Made by a program: the position numbers and the translations under genes. From contig CAVYKB010000003.1 of assembly GCA_963768975.1 (NCBI GenBank), positions 186,001-250,000 on the forward strand: a stretch of 64,000 bases of DNA, given 5' to 3'. This document shows, piece by piece, positions 29,243 to 37,084 of this stretch (position 1 is its first letter; each line of letters starts with the position of its first letter). A model generated the notes under the pieces. The model was given only the letters and a program-made list of their open reading frames with translations, was not told the DNA's origin and made no database searches. Source of the DNA: CADCTB01 sp963768975 (GTDB lineage Bacteria > Actinomycetota > Acidimicrobiia > Acidimicrobiales > AC-14).

Positions 29243-30255
29243 TCACAGCGTGCCAGGCGGACGGCCGGTGACGGCTTCGACGGTCACGGAGGCAGCGTCC
29301 CGGCAGTCGACCACCAGCGGCCCCGGCAGGCTGGGGTCCACCACGACGTACTCCCGCACCGGGATGTCGCCGTAGCCGCCGGCGACGGCCAGCTTGGCGC
29401 CTGCGGGCGTGCCGGCGGCCAGGCGCAGGACCGTGATGCCGTTCGGGCGGGGTAGCGCCACCCCGCCCTCGCCGCAGGCCACGGTGACCGGCTGTTGGAG
29501 GAGCGACGGGCCCGCGACGGCCAGACCGTCTGTGGCCGCGAGAGGAGCGCCGCGAAGCTCGGCGAGCGAGTCGCCGGTGATGTAGGTGCGGGCACCGAGC
29601 ACGCCGGTCCAGCGGCCGGCCCGCACGAGGTCGACCGCCCGGTCGCTCTCGAGACGCCTGGAGACCAGGAGTCGGTAGCCCTCGGCTGTCAGCTCAGCGG
29701 CCGTCGTCACCCGCTCGGGCCCCAGCATGTGCCCGCTCCGGCGTGCGTAGTACGGGAGGGAGGGGTCCCAGTCGTAGCCTTCGAAGGCGACGAGGTCGCC
29801 GAGCTGGGTGACCCGGAGCACCTCGGCGAGCTCCGGGTGGGCGTCCTCTACGCCGGGGTTGCGTACGGGAGTGCGACGTAGTCGGCGTTAAGGACGACGA
29901 GCGGCGGGAGGGACACGCCCAGGCCGGCGAGGACCAGGCGCTGCGCACGGGGTGTGGGCGCCCACCTCCAGGCTCGGGCGAAGGCCACGCCGGCCAGGGC
30001 CGCCGGCGCCGGAGAGATGGCGGCGGGGTAGGTGACACCGTTCTCGTGGAAGAGGAGTGCCGTGTAGGCGGTCTGGGTCTGCCGGAAGGCGTGGGTCTCG
30101 ACCAGGGGCTGGTCCAGCGTCGGCAGGCGGGCGCCGGCGGCGACGAGCAGGAGGAGGACGACGGCGACCGCCTCCCATCCGCGCCGGCGGACGGGCGTCG
30201 CCGGCTGGGCCCTTACTTCCGCTTGCTCCGGCGCCTGCTGTATGGCAATTCCCAC
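29243..30255 (-). pseudogene. Remnant of a GT-C glycosyltransferase (internal deletion and frameshift)
   Basis: The N-terminal part (30255 down to 29848) has a membrane helix (VAVVLLLLVAAGARLP) and the GT-C catalytic loop pattern PLVETHAFRQTQTAYTALLF, followed by only one or two more helices. The frame then stops at TAG 29850. A second frame overlaps it and reads on as NPGVEDAHPELAEVLRVTQLGD into a soluble C-terminal domain ending at 29243. Such enzymes normally have about 500-600 residues with 8 or more helices, so the central membrane part is missing and one base shift near 29855-29870 separates the halves. Probably inactive. Lies at the end of the first glycan cluster. Confidence 0.65.
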
Positions 30256-30318
30256 CGCCCGACGCCCTCCCGCCTCCCGAGACCGGAGGAGGGCCCGCCG
30301 AGCGTCAGGGTGCTTCGT

Positions 30319-31410
30319 TCAGGTGATCTCGAGCATGCGCTCGAGGGCAACCCTCGCGTTATCGGCGGTATCGGGGTCGACCTTGATCTGGTTGACCACG
30401 TTGCCGGCGACCAGGTTCTCCAGCACCCACGCCAGGTGGGCGGCGTCGATCCGGAACATGGTCGAGCACGGGCAGATGAGGGGGTCGAGCGACACGACGG
30501 TGCGGTCCGGGTGCTCGGCGGCCAGGCGCTGGACCAGGTGGATCTCGGTGCCGACTCCGATGACCGATCCGGCCGGCGCCGCCTCCACGGCCTTGATGAT
30601 GAAGTCGGTGGAGCCGACCTGGTCGGCCACCTCGATGAGCTCGTGCGAGCACTCGGGGTGCACGACGACGAGCCCGTCGGGGTGCGCGGCCCGGAACGCC
30701 TCGACGTGGGCGACCTTGAACCGCTGGTGCACCGAGCAGTGGCCCTTCCAGAGCAGGAGGGTGGCCTCCTTGACGTCGACCTCTTCTAGGCCGCCGAGTT
30801 CCCGCTTGGGGTCCCACACCCGCATGTCGTCGGCGCCCAGGCCCAGCTGGTAGCCGGTGTTGCGGCCGAGGTGCTGGTCGGGGAAGAAGAGGAGCTTGTC
30901 GCCACGGGACAGGGCCCACGTGACGACGGCGCGGGCGTTGGACGACGTGCAGACGGCGCCTCCGTGCCGGCCGACAAAGGCCTTGAGGGCGGCGGAGGAG
31001 TTCATGTAGGTGATGGGGACGACGCGCTCGATGTCGGTGACGGCGGCGAGGGCGTCCCAGGCCTCCTCCACCGAGTCGAGGTCGGCCATGTCCGCCATGG
31101 AGCAGCCGGCGTTGAGGTCGGGGAGGATGACGCTGCGTGTGCCGCCGGTCAGAATGTCGGCCGACTCGGCCATGAAGTGGACGCCGCAGAACACGATGTA
31201 CTCGGCGGTCGAGCCGGCGGCCAGGCGGGACAGGCCGAAGGAGTCGCCCCGGGCGTCGGCCCAGCGCATGACCTCCTCACGCTGGTAGTGGTGGCCGAGG
31301 ATGAGCAGGCGGTCGCCGAGCGCGGCCTTGGCCTCGCCGATCCACGATTCGAGTTGTTCCTGAGCGGCCGCGGTGTACCGATCCGGGAGTGCCCCTTGAA
31401 TCCGCACCAT
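30319..31410 (-). CDS. nadA: Quinolinate synthase
   Basis: 363-aa NadA, condensing iminoaspartate with dihydroxyacetone phosphate to quinolinate in NAD synthesis. It carries a 4Fe-4S cluster; candidate ligand cysteines are in VFCGVHFMAES, in SMADMADL's preceding NAGC and in DPLICPCSTMFR. Other motifs: ILGHHYQREEV, YMNSSAALKAF, VVHPECSHE and VGTEIHLVQRLA. ATG at 31410 is preceded by AAGGGG with good spacing. An in-frame extension to 31572 is Arg/His-rich and was rejected. nadB and nadC, usual neighbours, are not in this window. Confidence 0.95.
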   Translation of the reverse strand: MVRIQGALPDRYTAAAQEQLESWIGEAKAALGDRLLILGHHYQREEVMRWADARGDSFGLSRLAAGSTAEYIVFCGVHFMAESADILTGGTRSVILPDLNAGCSMADMADLDSVEEAWDALAAVTDIERVVPITYMNSSAALKAFVGRHGGAVCTSSNARAVVTWALSRGDKLLFFPDQHLGRNTGYQLGLGADDMRVWDPKRELGGLEEVDVKEATLLLWKGHCSVHQRFKVAHVEAFRAAHPDGLVVVHPECSHELIEVADQVGSTDFIIKAVEAAPAGSVIGVGTEIHLVQRLAAEHPDRTVVSLDPLICPCSTMFRIDAAHLAWVLENLVAGNVVNQIKVDPDTADNARVALERMLEIT

Positions 31411-31568
31411 GTGATTCCCCTTGTGTGGGAGCCCGATTGCTGGCCGGCGGAGACAGCTTGGTCGCCTCACGCGGGTATGTCGGCCTCGGAGCTGAGTTGT
31501 CGCCGGATACCAAGCCGGCGTGATGTGCAGTCTATGTGGTGCAACGCCGGCGTGCGCCGGCCATTCCC

Positions 31569-32084
31569 TCATTCCCCGGCGTCCTCTCGTTCCTCGAGGG
31601 CGTCGTCCAGGGCGCTGAGGACCTCCAGTTGGAGGCGGTCCTTCGTGCGACCACTCGCCTTCTTCATTCGCATCAGGTCTCCGAGCACCACGACAGAGAC
31701 GCGCAGGTCGGCGGCGACGGGTAGCTCCTTGGCTCGGAGCGCCAGATCGACGTAGCCGGTTGTGCCGGACGGGGTGCCGAGGACGTCGAGGCTGCCGAGA
31801 TCAGTGACAAAGGTGAACGAGTCACCGGCGGCCAGCGTTCGCGCATCGAGAATGAAGGGAAGCTCCTCCTCAACCTTGGCGACACGCAGCTTGGCATTCA
31901 TGCGGACGAGCGCCCTCGCTAAGCGCTCCAGGTTGCCGGGCGATCGTTCGTAGCAGACATCCAGATCGTTAGTAATCAGGGGAGCGCCGAGGAGCTCGCC
32001 GGCGTATCCGCCGATGACAACGAACTTCACCCCCTCCTCGTGAAGAACACGCAGTGCTCCAATCGGGTCGAACTGCCCGCTCAC
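31569..32084 (-). CDS. Nucleotidyltransferase-fold protein, possible toxin of an Xre/NTase pair
   Basis: 171-aa protein with the minimal nucleotidyltransferase pattern: FVVIGGYAGELLGAPLIT (G-[GS]-x-A), then NDLDVCYE (DxD) and a third conserved region near TFVTDLGSLDVLG. Similar proteins next to helix-turn-helix partners are annotated as AbiEii/MNT-like toxins that nucleotidylate targets such as tRNA. Others are orphan sugar- or antibiotic-modifying enzymes. ATG at 32084 overlaps the HTH gene stop by 4 bases, so toxin-second, regulator-first order. Ends 158 bases from the nadA start. Confidence 0.7.
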   Translation of the reverse strand: MSGQFDPIGALRVLHEEGVKFVVIGGYAGELLGAPLITNDLDVCYERSPGNLERLARALVRMNAKLRVAKVEEELPFILDARTLAAGDSFTFVTDLGSLDVLGTPSGTTGYVDLALRAKELPVAADLRVSVVVLGDLMRMKKASGRTKDRLQLEVLSALDDALEEREDAGE

Positions 32085-32398
32085 GCCACGCCTCTCGCCG
32101 CCCTGAGCCGTTCAAGGGCACGGCCGTACTGCGCTCCCCGCTCGGCACGCTCCTCCGGCGTCAGCGCCAGCCAGGACCGGATCAGGCTGTGGTCCTCGCC
32201 CTGCCCACGCCGCAGGGTCATGTCGAGTTCCCAGCCGCACGCTCGCAAGAGCCGGTCGAGCGTGTCGGCGCGGGGCATCTGCTTCCCTGACTCGATCCGG
32301 GCGATGGTGGGTTGGGGGATGCCGCACTTCTCGGCCAACTGCCGTTGCGAAAGTCCCGCCGACCGGCGAGCACCGTTCACCCACTCAGCGACGTTCAT
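32081..32398 (-). CDS. Xre-family helix-turn-helix regulator, likely antitoxin
   Basis: 105-aa DNA-binding protein. N-terminal HTH: GARRSAGLSQRQLAEKCGIP, then QPTIARIESGKQMPRADTL (recognition helix), residues about 8-55. The C-terminal half is helical and charged (LTPEERAERGAQYGRALERL), a likely partner-binding region. Coupled to the nucleotidyltransferase gene. ATG at 32398 has no ribosome site but TATCAT lies six bases upstream, so leaderless. An 18-bp imperfect palindrome overlaps its -10, consistent with autorepression. Confidence 0.82.
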   Translation of the reverse strand: MNVAEWVNGARRSAGLSQRQLAEKCGIPQPTIARIESGKQMPRADTLDRLLRACGWELDMTLRRGQGEDHSLIRSWLALTPEERAERGAQYGRALERLRAARGVA

Positions 32399-32404
32399 GC
32401 AGCG

Positions 32405-32432
32405 ATGATAACGGATTCGGTATCGGTAGAAT
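32405..32432. promoter_or_regulatory. Divergent leaderless promoters with shared palindromic operator
   Basis: Leftward -10 TATCAT (complement of 32405-32410), six bases from the HTH ATG. Rightward -10 TAGAAT (32427-32432), seven bases from the uvrC ATG at 32440. Between and overlapping them is GATAnCGnATnCGnTATC at 32407-32424, an 18-bp dyad matching at 14 of 18 positions. It covers the leftward -10 and the -35/spacer zone of the rightward promoter, so a protein bound here would affect both genes. Confidence 0.5.
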
Positions 32433-32439
32433 GGGTGCC

Positions 32440-34305
32440 ATGGTCAAGCGCCCGCCGGCCGGCACCATCCCCGACGCCCCCGGCTCCTACCAGTTCAAGG
32501 ACGCCGACGGCCGGGTCATCTACGTGGGCAAGGCCCACAGCCTGCGGTCGCGACTGTCGAACTACTTCGGGTCGCCGGCCACCATGCCGCCCCGGACGGC
32601 CCAGATGGTGGCCGCCGCCGAGTCGGTGGAGTGGATCCAGGTCCGCAACGACGTCGAGGCGCTCATGCTCGAGTACAGCCTCATCAAGCAGCACCGGCCC
32701 CGGTTCAACATCCGCCTACGGGACGACAAGAGCTACCCGTTCCTGGCCATCACGACCGGCGACGACTGGCCGCGAGCAATGGTCATGCGGGGCAAGAAGC
32801 GCAAGGGCGTCACCTACTTCGGCCCCTACGGCCACGCCTACGCCATCCGGGAGACCCTCGACCTCCTGCTGCGGACCTTCCCGATCCGCACCTGCAGCGA
32901 GAACAAGTTCCACCACCACGAGCGCCTGGGTCGTCCGTGCCTGCTGTTCCACATCGAGAAGTGCACCGGGCCGTGCGTGGGAGAGGTGGGCCGCTCGGAG
33001 TACGACGGCCTGGTCGACGAGCTGATCCAGTTCCTCTGCGGCGAGACCCAGGCCGTCGTCCGCCGGCTGGAGAAACAGATGGCGGAAGCGGCCGACACCC
33101 TGGAGTTCGAGCGGGCCGCCCGCTACCGGGACCGGCTGACCGCGGTCCGCAAGGCCATCGAGAAGCAGGCGGTGGTCACCGAGCGCCCGGAGGACCTCGA
33201 CGTGATCGGGATCCACGGCGACGACCTCGAGGCCTCGGTCCAGGTCTTCTACGTTCGCCGGGGCCGGGTCATGGGGCGCAAGGGCTTCATCGTCGACAAG
33301 GTTGAGGACGTCACCCCCGCGCAGCTCATCAGCCATGTCCTGGAGGGCCTGTACTACGACGTCGACCCCGCCGGCGTGCCCAAGGAGGTACTCGTCCCCG
33401 ACATGCCGGATGACCCCGACCTCTACCGGGAGTGGCTGACGGGCCAGCGGGGCTCCAACGTCGCCATCCGGGTGCCCCAGCGGGGCGACAAGCGGGCCCT
33501 CCAGGCCATGGTCACCCAGAACGCCAAGGAGGAGTTCGTCCGCCACCGGTTGAAGCGGGCGTCGGACCACAACGCCCGGGCCCGGGCCCTGAACTCCTTG
33601 CAGGAGGCCCTCGACCTCCCCGATCCGCCGCTACGGATCGAGTGCTACGACATGAGCCACATCCAGGGAAGCGACTATGTGGGTTCGATGGTGGTGATGG
33701 AGGACGGGCTCACCAAAAAGAGCGAGTACCGCCGCTTCAAGATCCGTGACGTCCCCGGCAACGACGACTTCGCGGCCATGGAGGAGGTCCTGACCCGCCG
33801 GCTGACCGCCCTGCTTGTGGAGCGGGAGCGTCCGGTGGGGGACCGGCCGCGGAAGTTCGCCTACCCGCCGAACCTGCTCCTGGTCGACGGGGGCAAGGGA
33901 CAGCTCTCCGTCGCCATCAAGGTGGTGGAGGACCTGGGCCTGGAGGGCGAGATCTCGGTGGCGTCGCTGGCCAAGCGGTTCGAGGAGGTCTTCGTGCCCG
34001 GCCAGGCCGATCCCGTCCGGATCCCCCGCCAGTCCGAGGCGCTCTACCTGCTGCAGCGGCTGCGGGACGAGGCCCACCGCTTCGCCATCGACTACCACCG
34101 CCAGCTGCGGGGCAAGCGGATGATCAAGAGCTCGATCGACGACATCCCGGGCCTCGGTCCGACCCGCCGCAAGCGGCTGGTCAAGGAGCTGGGCGGCGTG
34201 GCCGCGGTGAAGTCGGCGTCTCTCGAGGACCTGGTGGCGCTGCCATGGCTGCCCGAGAAGGTGGCGATCGGCGTCTACGAGCGCTTTCACGGCAGCTCGG
34301 CGTAG
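32440..34305 (+). CDS. uvrC: Excinuclease ABC subunit C
   Basis: 621-aa UvrC, which makes both incisions around a UvrB-marked lesion. N-terminal GIY-YIG nuclease (GSYQFKDADGRVIYVGKAHS, SRLSNYF), Cys-rich GPCVGE segment, UVR domain (AADTLEFERAARYRDRLTAV) for UvrB contact, RNase H-like nuclease (IECYDMSHIQGSDYVGSMVV with catalytic acids; LLLVDGGKGQLS), and C-terminal helix-hairpin-helix (IDDIPGLGPTRRKRLVKELG). An ATG at 32431 lies inside the -10 and is unlikely to be transcribed, so I start at 32440. Unlike uvrA/uvrB, its promoter lacks the TTGTC element. Its 3' end overlaps a convergent gene by 19 bases. Confidence 0.97.
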   Translation: MVKRPPAGTIPDAPGSYQFKDADGRVIYVGKAHSLRSRLSNYFGSPATMPPRTAQMVAAAESVEWIQVRNDVEALMLEYSLIKQHRPRFNIRLRDDKSYPFLAITTGDDWPRAMVMRGKKRKGVTYFGPYGHAYAIRETLDLLLRTFPIRTCSENKFHHHERLGRPCLLFHIEKCTGPCVGEVGRSEYDGLVDELIQFLCGETQAVVRRLEKQMAEAADTLEFERAARYRDRLTAVRKAIEKQAVVTERPEDLDVIGIHGDDLEASVQVFYVRRGRVMGRKGFIVDKVEDVTPAQLISHVLEGLYYDVDPAGVPKEVLVPDMPDDPDLYREWLTGQRGSNVAIRVPQRGDKRALQAMVTQNAKEEFVRHRLKRASDHNARARALNSLQEALDLPDPPLRIECYDMSHIQGSDYVGSMVVMEDGLTKKSEYRRFKIRDVPGNDDFAAMEEVLTRRLTALLVERERPVGDRPRKFAYPPNLLLVDGGKGQLSVAIKVVEDLGLEGEISVASLAKRFEEVFVPGQADPVRIPRQSEALYLLQRLRDEAHRFAIDYHRQLRGKRMIKSSIDDIPGLGPTRRKRLVKELGGVAAVKSASLEDLVALPWLPEKVAIGVYERFHGSSA

Positions 34306-35102
34306 ATGTTGGTGGTGACGAAGATCTCCTCGGCCTCGGTGTAGCGCAGCGGCTCCAACCCGTCGACCAGGACTCTCGAGAGGACGTAGCGAGGTTCCAG
34401 CATCCGGACGAAGTCGCGCAGGTAGGTGCGGGCGTCGATGTTCGTTCCCCCGAACTCGAACTGGATGCGCTGGATGCGCCCTCCTTCGAGCATCTCCCGC
34501 GCTCCCTGAAGGACACGTAGCTCGTGGCCCTCGACGTCGATCTTGAGGAAATCGATCCGGTCGACCCCGTGCTCGCGGCAGTACTCGTCGATCGTCAGTG
34601 TCTCGACCGACTCCTTCTCGGACATGCGGAGGCCGTGGCCCGAGAGGTCACGGTCGTGCAGCGACGTGAGGCCCGGTAGCCCGGGTACGGCATGGAGGAC
34701 GGCGGCTCCCGCCCCGTCGCTGGCTGCGGCACGCACGCAAGTCACATTCCGGTCGGCGACCGCGGCCTGGAGCGTTGCGAACGCCGCCGCTGAAGGCTCG
34801 AAGGCATGGATCCGGGCGTCCGGAAACTCCCGGCTGGCGGCCAGTGACCACCCTCCCACGTTCGCCCCGATGTCGAAGATGACCCTCGGCCGAGGGACCG
34901 AGGCGCTCAGCCGTCCCAGGAGGGCGACCTCCCCTGAGTCGGCGAACTCACCCACACCGAACCCCCGGCCACGCAGGGCCGCTCGGTGCAGGAACCGGTA
35001 GACCGGTTGGGCGCCGATGCGCCCGCTCCAGAGGCTGCCGAGGGCGGAACGGCGCAGCTTGCCCAGGCCGGCGGCGCGGGCGAGATCACGCGCTTTGCCC
35101 AC
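34287..35102 (-). CDS. FkbM-family methyltransferase
   Basis: 271-aa SAM-dependent O-methyltransferase of the FkbM type, common on glycans and polyketides. SAM motif IFDIGANVGGWSLAASREF, acidic loop HAFEPSAAAFATLQ, and the family-typical IDFLKIDVEGHELRVLQGA. GTG start at 35102 with no ribosome site; TACCGT lies exactly six bases upstream, supporting a leaderless start. It separates uvrC from the rapZ operon, an insertion relative to the usual actinobacterial order, and is divergent from another methyltransferase. Confidence 0.88.
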   Translation of the reverse strand: MGKARDLARAAGLGKLRRSALGSLWSGRIGAQPVYRFLHRAALRGRGFGVGEFADSGEVALLGRLSASVPRPRVIFDIGANVGGWSLAASREFPDARIHAFEPSAAAFATLQAAVADRNVTCVRAAASDGAGAAVLHAVPGLPGLTSLHDRDLSGHGLRMSEKESVETLTIDEYCREHGVDRIDFLKIDVEGHELRVLQGAREMLEGGRIQRIQFEFGGTNIDARTYLRDFVRMLEPRYVLSRVLVDGLEPLRYTEAEEIFVTTNIYAELP

Positions 35103-35108
35103 CGGCAG

Positions 35109-35142
35109 ACGGTATCCGGCGCCGCCCGAGGGTGCCTACTGT
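35109..35142. promoter_or_regulatory. Divergent leaderless -10 pair
   Basis: Leftward TACCGT (complement of 35109-35114) is six bases from the GTG at 35102. Rightward TACTGT (35137-35142) is seven bases from the GTG at 35150. Only 47 bases separate the two start codons, so both promoters must share upstream DNA. Confidence 0.5.
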
Positions 35143-35149
35143 GGCTGCC

Positions 35150-35887
35150 GTGCCCAGCAACGCAGCTCCCGATCGGTCGCTCTGGGAAATCCACGCCGGC
35201 TGGTGGCAGCGGGCGTTCACCGACGGAGCGGACGCCGAGTACACCGAGCAGATCATGCCGCTGGCCGCCGAGCACCTGGCCGGCGCGTCACGGGTCCTCG
35301 ACGTAGGCACCGGCGAGGGCCAGCTGGCCCGGGTGGCCGCCGGCGCCGGCGCCCGGGTGGTGGGCGTCGACCCGTCGCGGGCCCAGCTGGCGGAGGCCCG
35401 CCGGCGGGGAGGGGGGCCGGGGTACGTCAAGGGCGAAGCCGTGTCGCTGCCGTTCCCTGACGGCACCTTCGACGCCGCCCTGGCCTGCCTGGTGTTCGAG
35501 CACATCGAGGGAGTCGATGCCGCCATCGCCGAGGTCGGACGGGTGCTCGGGCCCGGGGGCCGGTTCCTGTTCTTCCTCAACCACCCACTGCTCCAGGTCC
35601 CCGGCTCGGGGTGGATCGACGACCACATCCTGGAGGAGCAGTACTGGCGGATCGGCCCCTACCTGGTGGAGGACATCTCGCTGGAGGAGGTCGACAAGGG
35701 CGTGTTCCTGCCCTTCGTCCACCGCCCGCTGTCCCGGTATGTCAACGCCATGGCCGGCGCCGGCATGCTGATCACCCGAATGGAGGAGCCGGCGCCGCCG
35801 CCCGGCTTCCTGGCGAGGGCCGAGGAATACAGCGCGGCCACGACGATCCCGCGGCTGCTGTTCCTCCGGGCGGAGAAGATGTCTTAG
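35150..35887 (+). CDS. Class I SAM-dependent methyltransferase
   Basis: 245-aa Rossmann-fold methyltransferase. VLDVGTGEGQLARVAAGAGA is motif I, VVGVDPSRAQLAEA motif II, FDAALACLVFEHIEGVDAAI and LGPGGRFLFFLNHPLLQ motifs III-IV. The ubiE-like methyltransferase-11 type fold is clear but the substrate is not. Start set at GTG 35150 by the TACTGT -10 seven bases upstream; GTG 35132 is in frame but lies upstream of that. Downstream, a small membrane protein and rapZ follow. Confidence 0.82.
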   Translation: MPSNAAPDRSLWEIHAGWWQRAFTDGADAEYTEQIMPLAAEHLAGASRVLDVGTGEGQLARVAAGAGARVVGVDPSRAQLAEARRRGGGPGYVKGEAVSLPFPDGTFDAALACLVFEHIEGVDAAIAEVGRVLGPGGRFLFFLNHPLLQVPGSGWIDDHILEEQYWRIGPYLVEDISLEEVDKGVFLPFVHRPLSRYVNAMAGAGMLITRMEEPAPPPGFLARAEEYSAATTIPRLLFLRAEKMS

Positions 35888-35895
35888 CCCGCCGG

Positions 35896-35901
35896 TATCC
35901 T
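35896..35901 (+). promoter_or_regulatory. -10 element before the small-protein/rapZ operon
   Basis: TATCCT, seven bases before ATG 35909. That ATG opens a short out-of-frame reading frame overlapping the next gene, while the authentic ATG 35953 has its own GGAAGGGA. So this is probably the promoter of the small-protein/rapZ/yvcK operon with a leader of about 45 nt, possibly with a leaderless upstream reading frame. Confidence 0.4.
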
Positions 35902-35952
35902 GTCTCCTATGGGCTTCCCCTCTCGGATGATCTCCACGGAAGGGAATGCACG

Positions 35953-36237
35953 ATGGTGTCCGACCAGGACCGCCGGGAACTGTACGAAGCACTCGAGCGA
36001 CGCTTGGGCGAGAGCGCAGCTGGCACGCTGATGGAGCTCCTGTCCCCGGTCGGCTGGGCCGATGTGGCGCGGCAATCCGACCTCGTCGCCGTCCGCGGCG
36101 AAATGGCGCAGATCCGTGGCGAGATCGCCGAGCTCCGGGGCGAGATCAAGGCGCAGCTGCCCCGGCTCTACATCGCCAATGTTGCGGCAATGGTCGGACT
36201 ATCGGGCCTCGTTCTTGCCGCGGCGAAACTCGCATGA
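35953..36237 (+). CDS. Small coiled-coil membrane protein of unknown function
   Basis: 94-aa protein. Helical N-terminus (ELYEALERRLGESAAGTLME), then a regular heptad stretch (VRGEMAQIRGEIAELRGEIK, about 48-67) and a C-terminal hydrophobic helix (VAAMVGLSGLVLAAAKLA). This is a tail-anchored coiled coil, likely oligomeric. GGAAGGGA is 8 bases before the ATG. Its stop overlaps the rapZ start as ATGA, so it is translated together with RapZ. I do not recognise a family function; proteins of this build are often partners or scaffolds. Confidence 0.75.
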   Translation: MVSDQDRRELYEALERRLGESAAGTLMELLSPVGWADVARQSDLVAVRGEMAQIRGEIAELRGEIKAQLPRLYIANVAAMVGLSGLVLAAAKLA

Positions 36238-37082
36238 GTGAGTTTCTGATCATCACGGGCGTCTCAGGCGCCGGCGGCTCGACCGCCGGCGACACCTTCG
36301 AGGATCTCGGCTGGTTCGTGATCGACAACCTGCCGCCGGCGTTGATCGGCAAGGTGGTCGAACTCGTGCAGCAGCCAAGGTCCACCACCCAGCGGGTGGC
36401 GCTGGTGGTGCGCACAGAGCACTACCTGGAGGAGCTGGCCACTGCCCTCGACCAGCTGCGGAAGAGCCAAGCCCGGGTCCGGGTGCTCTTCCTCGAGGCG
36501 TCCGACGAGGTGCTCGTCCGCCGGTACGAGAACACCCGCCGGCGCCACCCCATGTCGGGCGCCGACCGGGTCTCGGAGGCCATCGAGCGGGAGCGGGCTT
36601 TGCTGGAGGGGGTCAAGTCCCAGGCCGACGTGGTCGTCGACACCAGCGACCTCAACGTCCACCAGCTGCGGGACCGCCTGCTGGAGCTCTTCGCCCGGGA
36701 GACCGAGTCGCCGCTGCAGACCAACATCATCTCCTTCGGGTACAAGCACGGCCTCCCGCTCGACGTCGACCTCGTGCTGGACTGCCGTTTCCTGCCCAAC
36801 CCGCACTGGGTCGAGCACCTCCGCCCGCTGACCGGCCTCGACGAGCCGGTCCAGCAGTACGTCGCCGCCCAGCCCGAGACCGGTGAGTTCCTGAAGCGCC
36901 TCGACAGCCTGCTGGAGCTGCTGCTGCCGGCGTTCGTGAAGGAAGGCAAGTCGTACCTGTCGATCGGGGTGGGCTGCACGGGCGGCACCCACCGTTCGGT
37001 GTACCTGGCCGAGGAGCTGGGAGGGATCCTCAGGAAGCGGGGATTCAACCCGATGGTGAAGCACCGGGATCTCGGCAAGTAA
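36234..37082 (+). CDS. rapZ: RapZ-like nucleotide-binding protein with altered P-loop
   Basis: 282-aa RapZ/YvcJ homologue. In E. coli RapZ is an RNA-binding adaptor controlling amino-sugar synthesis; in Gram-positives the role is less clear. N-terminal kinase-like domain ends in DLGWFVIDNLPPALI; C-terminal domain has the conserved ISFGYKHGLPLDVDLVLDCRF, LPNPHWVEHLRPLTG and IGVGCTGGTHRSVYLAEEL. The Walker A, GVSGAGGST, has Gly where E. coli has Lys and actinobacterial homologues that I recall have Arg, so nucleotide binding may be weak or lost. ATGA start overlap with the small membrane protein; yvcK follows after 2 bases. Confidence 0.93.
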   Translation: MSEFLIITGVSGAGGSTAGDTFEDLGWFVIDNLPPALIGKVVELVQQPRSTTQRVALVVRTEHYLEELATALDQLRKSQARVRVLFLEASDEVLVRRYENTRRRHPMSGADRVSEAIERERALLEGVKSQADVVVDTSDLNVHQLRDRLLELFARETESPLQTNIISFGYKHGLPLDVDLVLDCRFLPNPHWVEHLRPLTGLDEPVQQYVAAQPETGEFLKRLDSLLELLLPAFVKEGKSYLSIGVGCTGGTHRSVYLAEELGGILRKRGFNPMVKHRDLGK

Positions 37083-37084
37083 CA

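Noticed and set aside
30264..30294. GCCCTCC/GGAGGGC inverted repeat as nadA terminator
   Set aside because: Only 7 bp with a 17-base loop in very GC-rich DNA and no T-run; too weak to list as a feature.
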